Part shown: in pieces, positions 52,522 to 60,481 of the stretch
Layout of the letters: every line of letters starts with the position of its first letter
Position numbering within the stretch: position 1 is the first letter of the stretch
Assembly (NCBI GenBank): GCA_016290325.1
Contig: JAEETL010000014.1
Location: 1 to 61,055 of the forward strand
Origin: Muribaculaceae bacterium
Lineage (GTDB): Bacteria > Bacteroidota > Bacteroidia > Bacteroidales > Muribaculaceae
Length of the DNA stretch: 61,055 nucleotides
Direction of reading: 5' to 3'
Translations under genes and position numbers: made by a program
The notes under the pieces: generated by a model
What the model saw: the letters and a program-made list of their open reading frames with translations, nothing else
The model's database searches: none
What the model was told of the DNA's origin: nothing

Positions 52522-53532
52522 ATGAAAAAAACAAAATGGATTGTAGGCATCATTGCCGCAATAACAGTTATCCTCTTGGCCCTTGCCGCTCCTTACTTTT
52601 TCATGGGAGCGCCCACCGAGGGATTGGTCAAGGTGCGCAAGGGTAGCACCATCGACCAGATTGCTGATAGCGTCAAGGCCAGTGTGGACGTGAAGTTCGG
52701 TGATCGCGTGGCTACGATGCTCAGGCTGATGAACGCCAAGGTAGAGAACCGAGAGGGCGCTTATCGCGTCACTCCAGGCACCTCGCCCTTTACTGCTGCC
52801 CGGCGCATTAAAAATGGTGTGCAGAGTGGTGTGAAGTTCACCTTTAACAACGTGCGCACACTAGACGAGTGGGCCCAACGATGGGGTGACACTTTCATGG
52901 ATGGTCCTGATTCAATGCGTGTGGCCCTCAAGGACAGTGCCTTGTGTGCCAAATATGGCAAGACTCCAGAGACCATCGTTTGCTTGCTGATGCCTGACAC
53001 TTATGAGTTCTACTGGGACATCTCTCCTGAGAAGACCCTTGACCGCCTCAATGACTACTACAATGATTTCTGGACCAATGAGCGTAAATCCAAGGCCGAG
53101 AAATTGGGCCTGACGCCCGACGAGGTCTCCACCATTGCGTCAATTGTTGAGGAAGAGACAAGCAAGGCCGATGAGCGCGGCAAGGTGGCTCGCCTGTATC
53201 TCAACCGTTACCAGCAACACATGCGCCTCCAGGCCGATCCGACGGTTAAATTCGCCTTAGGCGACTTCTCCATCAAACGCATCACCCAGCCTATGACGCA
53301 GGTGAAATCGCCTTACAACACCTATCGTGTGGACGGTTTGCCCCCAGGCCCTATCCGCTTGCCCGAGAAATCGACCATCGATGCAGTACTCGACGCACCA
53401 CAGCACGACTATCTCTACATGTGTGCTCGTGCTGACTTCAGCGGCTATCACGATTTCACTCGTGATTATGCCTCCCATCTTGATAACGCTCACCGTTATC
53501 AGGCTGCTCTTAATAATCGTGGTATTAAGTAA
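52522..53532 (+). CDS. mltG: Endolytic murein transglycosylase MltG
   Basis: A 336-aa membrane-anchored YceG-like transglycosylase that cleaves nascent peptidoglycan strands. One N-terminal helix (WIVGIIAAITVILLALAAPYFF) is followed by a LysM-like region, then TIASIVEEETSKADERGKVARLYLNRY with the catalytic Glu. LQADPTVKFALG, YNTYRVDGLPPGPI and YLYMCARADFSGYHDFTRDYASH follow. It lies 41 nt after manA and 21 nt before the DUF2007 gene, so probably one operon. Confidence 0.93.
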   Translation: MKKTKWIVGIIAAITVILLALAAPYFFMGAPTEGLVKVRKGSTIDQIADSVKASVDVKFGDRVATMLRLMNAKVENREGAYRVTPGTSPFTAARRIKNGVQSGVKFTFNNVRTLDEWAQRWGDTFMDGPDSMRVALKDSALCAKYGKTPETIVCLLMPDTYEFYWDISPEKTLDRLNDYYNDFWTNERKSKAEKLGLTPDEVSTIASIVEEETSKADERGKVARLYLNRYQQHMRLQADPTVKFALGDFSIKRITQPMTQVKSPYNTYRVDGLPPGPIRLPEKSTIDAVLDAPQHDYLYMCARADFSGYHDFTRDYASHLDNAHRYQAALNNRGIK

Positions 53533-53553
53533 CCTGTTAAAACTGTCGAACCA

Positions 53554-53958
53554 ATGGAAGAGAAACTCATTATTTTCGACAAATACCCTAACACCGTCGA
53601 CGCTAATATCGTCAAGGGTGCCCTTGAAGCAAGCGGTATCCCGGCAGGGGTGATTGGCGACAGCACAGCCAGTGCCATATTGATGGCGCCAGTGGCCGTC
53701 GTTGTGTTCCGGCGCGATTTGGAAAGCTCTATCCGCGCCCTATTTGGTAGCGAGGAAAACTATGACGATTATAAGGACGAGATGGATCTCTTCGCCTTTG
53801 AGAACTGGCAGGCTTGTAACAAAGTCTTCTGTGAATTGGCGCTGAGAATTCATCCCGAGATTGGCGGCAAGCAATGCCGTGACTTGTATCGTCGGGCCAA
53901 GGATGCACTCGAAGCTGGAGATCTCAAGACCCTTGAGGCCATTCGTGCTCATATCTGA
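53554..53958 (+). CDS. DUF2007 domain protein
   Basis: A 134-aa soluble protein. Residues 5-70 match the DUF2007 pattern (LIIFDKYPNTVDANIVKGALEASGIPAGVIGD...PVAVVVFRRDLESSIRALF), a ferredoxin-like domain sometimes called putative signal transducing. The remaining half is helical with no recognised domain. It lies between mltG and a membrane protein, with short gaps. Confidence 0.75.
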   Translation: MEEKLIIFDKYPNTVDANIVKGALEASGIPAGVIGDSTASAILMAPVAVVVFRRDLESSIRALFGSEENYDDYKDEMDLFAFENWQACNKVFCELALRIHPEIGGKQCRDLYRRAKDALEAGDLKTLEAIRAHI

Positions 53959-53966
53959 TTCTTAGT

Positions 53967-55232
53967 ATGAAAAGACTCCTGACCTCAACACTGCTGCTTT
54001 ACATCGTGATGCTCGCGCTGTTCACAACGCTGATAATCGCCGTGCACATGATACCTCGCAGCGCGATTGAGCCTCAGGTCAAGACTTCAGCTAAGATTTT
54101 CACCGAAGAAGGGATTTATCCGCACAAGGTTTCAATCGACGGTCGTCGGGTACTTGTCGATAACTATACCGACTGCTACATGCATGATGTCGCCTATTGT
54201 GCCGATGACACTCATCCGGTCGATGCGGCCATGCGTAACTACCGCTACCGAGATAATGTTGATATTACCGTATCATTGGAGCATCTCGTGAGTGGTAACC
54301 TGCTCAATGAGCCCTTTGAATATGGCAAGTATTGGCATGGTTATCTGGTGACCTTGAGACCTCTTCTCACCGTGATGGACTATGGGAAGATAAGAATACT
54401 CAACGGCATCGTCTTGGGTATATTGTTCTTCATTGTCCTTGTTTTGATCACCCGTCGCCTGTCCTTTGGCATCACCTTGTGTTTCTTGGTGGCATTGTTC
54501 ATGGTGCACTCGGGCATCATCCCCTGGTCGTTGCAATTCTCGACTTGCTATTACATCACGTTTGTCAGCATAATAGCGTTGTTGGGCTTTAAGTGGCTAA
54601 GTGCCACTTGGCACCGTTTACTGCTATGCTTTTTCGCAATCGGTGCTACAACGTCCTTTTTTGATTTCCTCACTACGCCCATCATGACACTTGGTGTACC
54701 GCTGACCATCATGATGCTCAAGGATGAAAAACGGTGTAAAATCAGGTTTGCTTTGGCTCTATGTGCTGCATGGCTCATGGGCTATAGCGTGATGTGGGCT
54801 TCAAAGTGGCTCATGGCCTACCTGCTTGTTGGCTATAATCCACTGGCTGAAGCGTCTCAATCCATAAAACTCCATTCAGTTGGCAAAGGGGAAAACCAGA
54901 TGTGGTACTATTGGCTGAAATTACTCGACATCTTCCAATCCCGATGGTCAATCCTCACTGCTAAAGGCTTGACCCGATGGGGCATAATGGCTGCTCTAGC
55001 CATTCCGGCATTACTGGCCCATAAAGACCGTTTTGCATTTAAACGATCCGCAGCCCTGGTGTTTGTCTCCATGTTAACACTCCTGTGGTATATAGTGGTT
55101 GCACGTCATTCCTACACTCATTTCTATATCACCTCCCGTGCGTTGCTCGTGTGGTGGTTTGCAGCCTTGTGCTTCTTGTATATAAATATTGACTTCAAAA
55201 AGCTGAAATCCCATGTCTTCAACAAGTTGTGA
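53967..55232 (+). CDS. Polytopic membrane protein of unknown function
   Basis: A 421-aa membrane protein. Helix 1 spans residues about 5-28. A soluble loop of about 100 residues with Cys, Tyr and Asp follows (DNYTDCYMHDVAYCADD), then nine or so helices in the C-terminal half. This topology, with a large first extracytoplasmic loop and a following polyprenyl-type GT2 gene, is like GT-C glycosyltransferases. No DxD or EWD motif is certain in loop 1. The end overlaps the next gene by 20 bp, so they are coupled. Confidence 0.6.
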   Translation: MKRLLTSTLLLYIVMLALFTTLIIAVHMIPRSAIEPQVKTSAKIFTEEGIYPHKVSIDGRRVLVDNYTDCYMHDVAYCADDTHPVDAAMRNYRYRDNVDITVSLEHLVSGNLLNEPFEYGKYWHGYLVTLRPLLTVMDYGKIRILNGIVLGILFFIVLVLITRRLSFGITLCFLVALFMVHSGIIPWSLQFSTCYYITFVSIIALLGFKWLSATWHRLLLCFFAIGATTSFFDFLTTPIMTLGVPLTIMMLKDEKRCKIRFALALCAAWLMGYSVMWASKWLMAYLLVGYNPLAEASQSIKLHSVGKGENQMWYYWLKLLDIFQSRWSILTAKGLTRWGIMAALAIPALLAHKDRFAFKRSAALVFVSMLTLLWYIVVARHSYTHFYITSRALLVWWFAALCFLYINIDFKKLKSHVFNKL

Positions 55233-56151
55233 ACACCATGATGCCCGCGTTGCGGTATTGATACCCTGTTATAACGAGGCCATTACCATTGCCAAGGTGG
55301 TGGGTGATGTGCAGCGCGCGTTGCCTTCTTCTCAAATCATAGTCTGTGACAACAATTCGACTGATGACACTGCTAGGATAGCCAAAGAAGCCGGTGCAAC
55401 AGTGATTAATGAGCCTCGGCAAGGCAAGGGGAATGTCTTGCGCTCCCTCTTCCGCAGCATCGATGCCGACTGCTACATTATCATTGACGGTGACGATACC
55501 TATCATGTGGACCAGTTGCCTAAAATGGCCGATATGGTTTTAAGCGGCGAGGCCGATATGGTTATCGGGGACAGGATATCATCGTCATATCTGCAAGTGA
55601 ACCAGCGTCGATACCACAACTCGGGCAACCTGTTGTTACGGTTTCTCATCAACAAGATGTTCAAGAGCTCAGTTCCCGACATCCTTTCCGGGTTGCGGGC
55701 TTTAAGTCCACTCTTCGTGAAGAATTTCCCTATCCTGTCTAAAGGTTTTGAGATTGAGACCGAGATGACGATTTATGCCCTTGACAATAATTTTATCGTC
55801 CGTTCGATACCTGTGGCCTATAACAACCGCCCCGAGGGGAGTACTTCAAAACTGAACACGTTCAGCGATGGGTTCAAGGTCATCAAGACGGCTTTCTCAC
55901 TGTTTGTTCATTTCAAGCCCTTATTATTCTTCTCGATACTGGCTGGCGTTTTGTTCTTGGCAGGGGCGATAGGGATGATACCTGTGTTTGTGGAGTATTT
56001 CTCGACAGGTCTTGTGCCTAGGTTCCCAACATTGATTGTCTGTGGTTTTACTATCCTCTTATCCCTCCTGCTTTTGGTGAGCGGCTTAATTCTTGAAGTG
56101 GCCAATACGCGGCACAAGCAACTTGTGGAGATCTTGATGAACAAGAGATGA
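55213..56151 (+). CDS. GT2 glycosyltransferase with C-terminal membrane helices
   Basis: A 312-aa GT2 enzyme: VLIPCYNEAITIAKVVGDV, IIVCDNNSTDDTARIA, IIIDGDDTYHVDQLP (DGDD metal site), ADMVIGDR, and PDILSGLRALSPLFV. Two helices at the C-terminus (LFFSILAGVLFLAGAIGMIPVF and LIVCGFTILLSLLLLVSGLIL) anchor it, as in polyprenyl-phosphate hexose synthases such as DPM/ArnC-like enzymes. It would charge a lipid carrier with sugar, perhaps for the overlapping upstream membrane protein. Start ATG 55213 lies inside the upstream gene. Confidence 0.88.
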   Translation: MSSTSCEHHDARVAVLIPCYNEAITIAKVVGDVQRALPSSQIIVCDNNSTDDTARIAKEAGATVINEPRQGKGNVLRSLFRSIDADCYIIIDGDDTYHVDQLPKMADMVLSGEADMVIGDRISSSYLQVNQRRYHNSGNLLLRFLINKMFKSSVPDILSGLRALSPLFVKNFPILSKGFEIETEMTIYALDNNFIVRSIPVAYNNRPEGSTSKLNTFSDGFKVIKTAFSLFVHFKPLLFFSILAGVLFLAGAIGMIPVFVEYFSTGLVPRFPTLIVCGFTILLSLLLLVSGLILEVANTRHKQLVEILMNKR

Positions 56152-56248
56152 GTTTACGATGAGGCATAAATTTGCCGCTGTTGATATACGATTAGGTGCT
56201 GTTTTTTCGTTATATAGGTACATTTTTGCAGATAAAGAACTAGACAAT

Positions 56249-57277
56249 ATGACAACCTGTTTGCGTCACCTCATATTGATGGCCGCGTTTTTCGTGGCTT
56301 TCCAGCTCATGGCCGATGACAACTCGACCACGGCTTATAACTTCCTGGACGTGCCTGTCTCGAGTCACGTCTATGCCCTTGGCGGGCACAACCTGACTGT
56401 CATTGACGATGACATTAACCTTGTTGAACAGAATCCTGCTTTGCTGGGACCGGAGTTTGACCATCAAGTCGGGCTCAACTACCTTCGCTATATTGGAGAC
56501 ACCAACTTTGCGGGCGTTCGTTACGGTCAAGGGGTGAGTGAGCATGGCGCTTTTGCTGTGGGTCTGCAGTACTTCGGCTATGGAGACATCCAGGGCGCAG
56601 ACATCGATGGCACCAGGACGGGTACGTTCAGCGCTAGCGACATCGCTTTTAACGTGACCTATAGCCACGACATCAGTGAGCGTATCCGTGGCGGTATCAC
56701 CGTCAAGTATTTGTATTCTAAATATGAAGATTACACGGCAGGTGCTGTAGCTGCCGATTTGGGTATCAATTACTATAACCCCGATAACGAGTTCACCGTG
56801 TCGTTAGTGGCCAAGAATCTTGGCGGTCAGGTGAAAAAGTTCAACGAGTATAAGGACAACCTGCCTTGGGACATTCAGGTGGGTGCGAGCAAAATGCTTG
56901 CGATGGCGCCCATTCGGCTGCATGTCACCGCCTATGACCTTACGCGATGGAGTTCTCCATACTATAAAATCGCCGATGTCAATAATCCCAAGAGCGGCTT
57001 TATCGAGGAAGAGTCCTTTGGCAGCAATCTGTTGCGCCATTTAGCCTTCGGTGTGGATATCATCCCCAACAATAACCTCTATCTTGCAGTCGGTTACAAT
57101 TACCGCACGCGTACCGATATGGCCACTTACAAACGTGACTTCCTGTCTGGATTCTCGGCCGGTGGTGGCTTAAAGGTTAGGGCTTTCGGGCTCGGCGTTG
57201 CTGTGTCACGCCCTCACACGGGTGCCATGACCTTTATGTTTAATCTCACAAGCTCAATAGGCGAATTGTTAAAGTAA
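56249..57277 (+). CDS. porQ: Type IX secretion system protein PorQ
   Basis: A 342-aa outer-membrane beta-barrel protein of the T9SS attachment complex (with PorU, PorV and PorZ). Starting at ATG 56249 it has a signal peptide (to about LMADD). The family core follows: YNFLDVPVSSHVYALGGHNLTVIDDDINLVEQNPALLGPE, then barrel strands. The C-terminal strand GAMTFMFNLTSS is typical. The longer frame back to 56159 lacks a signal peptide. Its presence supports the T9SS C-terminus seen in the large surface protein at 11741. Confidence 0.88.
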   Translation: MTTCLRHLILMAAFFVAFQLMADDNSTTAYNFLDVPVSSHVYALGGHNLTVIDDDINLVEQNPALLGPEFDHQVGLNYLRYIGDTNFAGVRYGQGVSEHGAFAVGLQYFGYGDIQGADIDGTRTGTFSASDIAFNVTYSHDISERIRGGITVKYLYSKYEDYTAGAVAADLGINYYNPDNEFTVSLVAKNLGGQVKKFNEYKDNLPWDIQVGASKMLAMAPIRLHVTAYDLTRWSSPYYKIADVNNPKSGFIEEESFGSNLLRHLAFGVDIIPNNNLYLAVGYNYRTRTDMATYKRDFLSGFSAGGGLKVRAFGLGVAVSRPHTGAMTFMFNLTSSIGELLK

Positions 57278-57366
57278 TCGCCTGACAGTTTGTTGTTTTC
57301 TGTTCCGTTAAAAGCTGATTTGGCGATACAAAAGAAAATATTTTTCAAAAAAAACGGCCGATTTGC

Positions 57367-57396
57367 TTGCAGGGTCAAAAAAAAGCACTACCTTTG
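57367..57396 (+). promoter_or_regulatory. Promoter for tRNA-Ser
   Basis: TTG (57367-57369), a 19-nt spacer, then TACCTTTG (57389-57396), about 37 nt before the tRNA. Confidence 0.7.
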
Positions 57397-57432
57397 CACT
57401 CGCTATTGAAAAATAGATTTCAGCTAGCTTCC

Positions 57433-57519
57433 GGAGAGGTGGGTGAGTGGCTGAAACCAGCAGTTTGCTAAACTGCCGTAGGGGTAACTCTACCGCAAGT
57501 TCGAATCTTGTCCTCTCCG
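57433..57519 (+). tRNA. tRNA-Ser (GCT)
   Basis: An 87-nt tRNA with acceptor stem GGAGAGG/CCTCTCC, discriminator G (57519), a long variable arm (CGTAGGGGTAACTCTACCG), and anticodon stem GCAGT/ACTGC around loop TTGCTAA. CCA is not encoded. It is a frequent integration site for tRNA-targeting elements, and an AT-rich foreign-looking region begins about 300 nt downstream. Confidence 0.95.
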
Positions 57520-57529
57520 CAACCGTGAA

Positions 57530-57569
57530 ACGGAAATCCTTAATTTGCAAGGATTTCCGTTCTTTTTTT
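57530..57569 (+). terminator. Terminator after tRNA-Ser
   Basis: Perfect 12-bp stem ACGGAAATCCTT/AAGGATTTCCGT with loop AATTTGC, then TCTTTTTTT. Confidence 0.9.
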
Positions 57570-57826
57570 CAATTGGTCCCCCGAAAGGGTCCCCCTTCAG
57601 GCCTACCGAAGTTTTTAGTAAACTTTAACGGAAATGATTATTCTGTAGCCATTAGTTTGTCTCTTTTTCCCAACGAAAGTTAACGTTTCTCTTGAATCGT
57701 GGCCAACTTGCTCTACTTTAGACGTCGATTGTTGCAAATCTAACAAATACTATTTATATTTGCAGGGATATTACTGCTTAGTATTCTCTATCACGTTGAA
57801 CGTATTGAATAATAAATATAATTCAA
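57570..57826. other. Junction between tRNA-Ser terminator and unknown gene
   Basis: Contains GGTCCCCC repeated 14 nt apart (57575-57596), no ORF of note, and at 57732-57762 a promoter TTG-N20-TATATTTG for the next gene. The left boundary of the incoming element is expected between the tRNA 3' end and about 57700, but I cannot define an attachment core from one side. Confidence 0.5.
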
Positions 57827-59680
57827 ATGGAACCGTCATCATCTAATTTCATAAATGATTCTTTTGATAGAATGTGTGGTGTAGGCATATTGCCTTATCT
57901 AAAGGCTGGGATTAATCGCCTATTATATCCACAAAAATACATCCTTAAAGGAAATGTGCAAGTGGATAAAGATGACATTATATTAGACGATGACAGACGG
58001 GATGAGGCAGTATTGAGTTTTTGCGAGTTAGTCTTTTCCTACTATGGCTGTCTACATATACTAGACAGCGTAATATCCAAAGCGCTTTGTGGTCACACAT
58101 CTGCATCAATTATTATGGGTGCCATTAACAAGCGTTTTAATTTTGTTAGAAAAAAGAAATATGCAACTTTTCATGAAGTTCATAAATTCTTTGTTAATCT
58201 TAAAGAAAAAGATGATCGAGCTCGTATACTTCAACTTTTTCAATTCAGCGATAAAACCATTATTGAAATTCGAGAACTTTTAGAAGAAGATGATAGATAC
58301 AAACACCAATTGCCGAAGACCGAGGATGATAACTTCGAAAAAGAGTTTTGGTATTTAGAACATAATGACTATGAGATTTCCAATAAAAAAGAAAATGAAG
58401 TAAAACCATATTCTGAAGACAGCCATCGTAGGTTTAGTAAACTAATCAAGCGCGGAGTCTATCTCCCATTATTTTTTGCTGTTCAAGTTTTCAATCATAT
58501 CATCAAATCGAGATTAAGAACTGATCATTTCCTTTTAGATTTTGCTTTTGTTTCGGGATATGACTACAAATTAAACACGTTGTCTCTTTATGATGCGTTC
58601 TCCAAAAGAACACAACGCTATTTCGACCCTCTTGAAACGTATTTGTTCTTCTATAATAACCCGTCCTTTTCAGATTGCAAGTTTACAAAATGGGTAGATG
58701 AATGGCTTGATGATTTTGATTCGTTTGTAAAAATAGATGAATTCCAGAAATGGATTGATTATGAATCAGATGAATTTGAAGAAGATCTTAATGATACTAT
58801 ATTTAAATTAGAAAAAGATATCATAGATTTCCTTTTAACCAGAGGATGGAATTTCATTGCCTATAGTCAGTTTAATGAAAATACAAATATGTACGTATCG
58901 CCCAAAGAGGACTTCAAGAAATTTGTTGGAGATGAGTTGAAGCGTCAGGCTGTAAGGTTTTCTATAATTCAGGAATTTATTCCTATTCCTGATGGAGAAA
59001 GAGTCTCAATAAATTGGTGGCTAAGTAAGACCCACTACCACACAATCTTCAATAAACTTGTTGAGTATTATTCGGCAACGCATTTAGATAAAGGACAAAA
59101 ACAAACACCCTTACAAGAAGCGGAACCATCTGCAACGAAGAAAAGCAATGACGATGAACAACAAAACATTCCTGTTATTGTCATCGATAAAGATGAAGCA
59201 CACAAACAGTGGTTTGTAAGGGTTCATGAGAAAAAAATTAATGCACAGCCTGATGAATGGAACAAGAAACTATATACTTGTCTTGACGCGTTATACGAAT
59301 CGCTAGTTAAAAATAGACTAATGTGTGAGTCATCGAATAAGGAATTGTTTATATATCGCTTTTCTGGCTTTAACATCCCAGAGTCATTCAATCCGCAAGA
59401 AAAAATAAGGTGGGAAGGAAAAAATGTTCTGCTCGGATTCATTGTGCGATGCCTAATCACGTATACTGGGACCGATGCTAAAGGTTTAGGTACTGTAGCA
59501 ACATTTTTTGAAAGCAAAAGAGGTAAGAATGTAAATCTCGCAACAGCAGAGTTTATAAGCAAAGAAAAATATAATCAAAATCCAAACATGTATCCAGTTC
59601 TCTCACATGCAGTTGAAATTCTAAAAGAATGCGGATTTGAAGAGGTTGAAGCCACTTCAACAAGAAAAAGAGATAAATGA
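57827..59680 (+). CDS. Unknown 617-aa protein of the AT-rich island
   Basis: A soluble, charged 617-aa protein not recognised. The N-terminal region has a helical segment DEAVLSFCELVFSYYGCLHILDSVIS. The middle is long and helix-rich with many Asp/Glu/Lys, and a low-complexity linker (about 430-455) precedes VIVIDKDEAHKQWFVRVHEKK. The C-terminal 125 residues start LYTCLDALYESLVKNRLMC and contain KIRWEGKNVLLGFIVRCLITY. This end recalls, from memory only, a module in other Bacteroidetes mobile-element proteins. The gene is strongly AT-rich, with its own promoter and terminator, and is probably cargo of the element. Confidence 0.7.
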   Translation: MEPSSSNFINDSFDRMCGVGILPYLKAGINRLLYPQKYILKGNVQVDKDDIILDDDRRDEAVLSFCELVFSYYGCLHILDSVISKALCGHTSASIIMGAINKRFNFVRKKKYATFHEVHKFFVNLKEKDDRARILQLFQFSDKTIIEIRELLEEDDRYKHQLPKTEDDNFEKEFWYLEHNDYEISNKKENEVKPYSEDSHRRFSKLIKRGVYLPLFFAVQVFNHIIKSRLRTDHFLLDFAFVSGYDYKLNTLSLYDAFSKRTQRYFDPLETYLFFYNNPSFSDCKFTKWVDEWLDDFDSFVKIDEFQKWIDYESDEFEEDLNDTIFKLEKDIIDFLLTRGWNFIAYSQFNENTNMYVSPKEDFKKFVGDELKRQAVRFSIIQEFIPIPDGERVSINWWLSKTHYHTIFNKLVEYYSATHLDKGQKQTPLQEAEPSATKKSNDDEQQNIPVIVIDKDEAHKQWFVRVHEKKINAQPDEWNKKLYTCLDALYESLVKNRLMCESSNKELFIYRFSGFNIPESFNPQEKIRWEGKNVLLGFIVRCLITYTGTDAKGLGTVATFFESKRGKNVNLATAEFISKEKYNQNPNMYPVLSHAVEILKECGFEEVEATSTRKRDK

Positions 59681-59718
59681 AGCATTAGATAGTCCCCACA
59701 CGGGAATCTTTATTACCG

Positions 59719-59749
59719 GCGCTGTAACGAAGAGTTGCGGCGTTTTTTT
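59719..59749 (+). terminator. Terminator of the 617-aa gene
   Basis: CGCTGTAAC (59720-59728), loop GAAGA, GTTGCGGCG (59734-59742); 9-bp stem with two G-U pairs, followed by TTTTTTTG. Confidence 0.75.
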
Positions 59750-59909
59750 GTTGTCTGGATATGTGGAACGAGATAATCAGAACACTATCTGAATAAAGCC
59801 GAACGCTCCCGAATCCATATAGAGATGTCAAAGCAGACCATCGGAGCTAAACTTCAGTTCTTGTTTGTGAACACCTCGATTTAACCTGACTAGATTTACC
59901 CTTGACTAT

Positions 59910-59999
59910 TTTATTGAATACGCCTCAGAAGTTTATTGAATTTTATTGAGTTTTATTGAGTATACAAAATTTTTATTGAGCTTCAAAATACTTTATTGA
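59910..59999 (+). repeat. Six phased TTTATTGA direct repeats
   Basis: Exact TTTATTGA begins at 59910, 59932, 59942, 59952, 59972 and 59992. Spacings are 22, 10, 10, 20 and 20 nt, close to whole helical turns, so the sites face one side of the DNA. The last copy ends 12 nt before the -33 box of the DUF3853 promoter. This is consistent with cooperative binding by a regulator, an accessory integration protein or a replication initiator. Confidence 0.9.
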
Positions 60000-60011
60000 C
60001 ACATGTAAATG

Positions 60012-60044
60012 TTTGGTTCATAACAATTTAATGATATATCTTTG
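60012..60044 (+). promoter_or_regulatory. Promoter for DUF3853 gene
   Basis: TTTG (60012-60015), a 21-nt spacer, TATCTTTG (60037-60044), about 31 nt before ATG 60075. The TTTATTGA array lies immediately upstream. Confidence 0.8.
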
Positions 60045-60074
60045 CTAGCGAAAATAACAATTTAAATTATTTTT

Positions 60075-60425
60075 ATGCAAAAACATACATTACTTATTAA
60101 CGCAACCGTCGAGGACCTCGTTGAGGCTCTACAAGAAGGATTAGGTTTGGGACGCGATACCGTACAAGAGAACGCGCCTCAAATGAAGAAACATTATGTA
60201 TACGGCATTGCCGGGCTGATGCAACTGCTCGGCTGTAGCCGCGCTACTGCATGTCGAATCAAAGCAAGCGGTGTGCTTGACCCCGCCATCTCACAGCAGG
60301 GCAAGATTATCGTGATTGATGCAGATCTTGCTCTTGACCTCCTCAATGTCCAGCAGAAGCGTAAGGGCAATCTCCGCTACGGCAATAACAAGAAGACACC
60401 CAAATCTCCCTCTGATGCCGCCTAA
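60075..60425 (+). CDS. DUF3853 family protein (excisionase-like)
   Basis: A 116-aa protein with a central helix-turn-helix-like region (YVYGIAGLMQLLGCSRATACRIKASGVLDPAISQQGKIIVIDADLALDLL). This resembles the winged-helix DNA-binding domains of excisionases. DUF3853 proteins occur in Bacteroidales conjugative and mobilizable elements. The phased repeats directly upstream could be its own binding sites. Codon use is less AT-biased than the upstream unknown gene. Confidence 0.85.
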   Translation: MQKHTLLINATVEDLVEALQEGLGLGRDTVQENAPQMKKHYVYGIAGLMQLLGCSRATACRIKASGVLDPAISQQGKIIVIDADLALDLLNVQQKRKGNLRYGNNKKTPKSPSDAA

Positions 60426-60481
60426 TTAGCAAATCCACATTATTCATTTAATAATTAATTAATAATTAAAAATTTAGAGTT

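Larger units (their letters stand above)
59681..60074. other. 394-nt regulatory region before DUF3853
   Basis: No ORF. In order it holds the terminator at 59719, about 150 nt without recognised content, the TTTATTGA array at 59910-59999 and the promoter at 60012-60044. Confidence 0.7.

Noticed and set aside
57447-57683. Plus-strand 78-codon frame across tRNA-Ser and its terminator
   Set aside because: It overlaps a complete tRNA and hairpin terminator and has no recognisable product; I considered an integrase remnant but found no motif.
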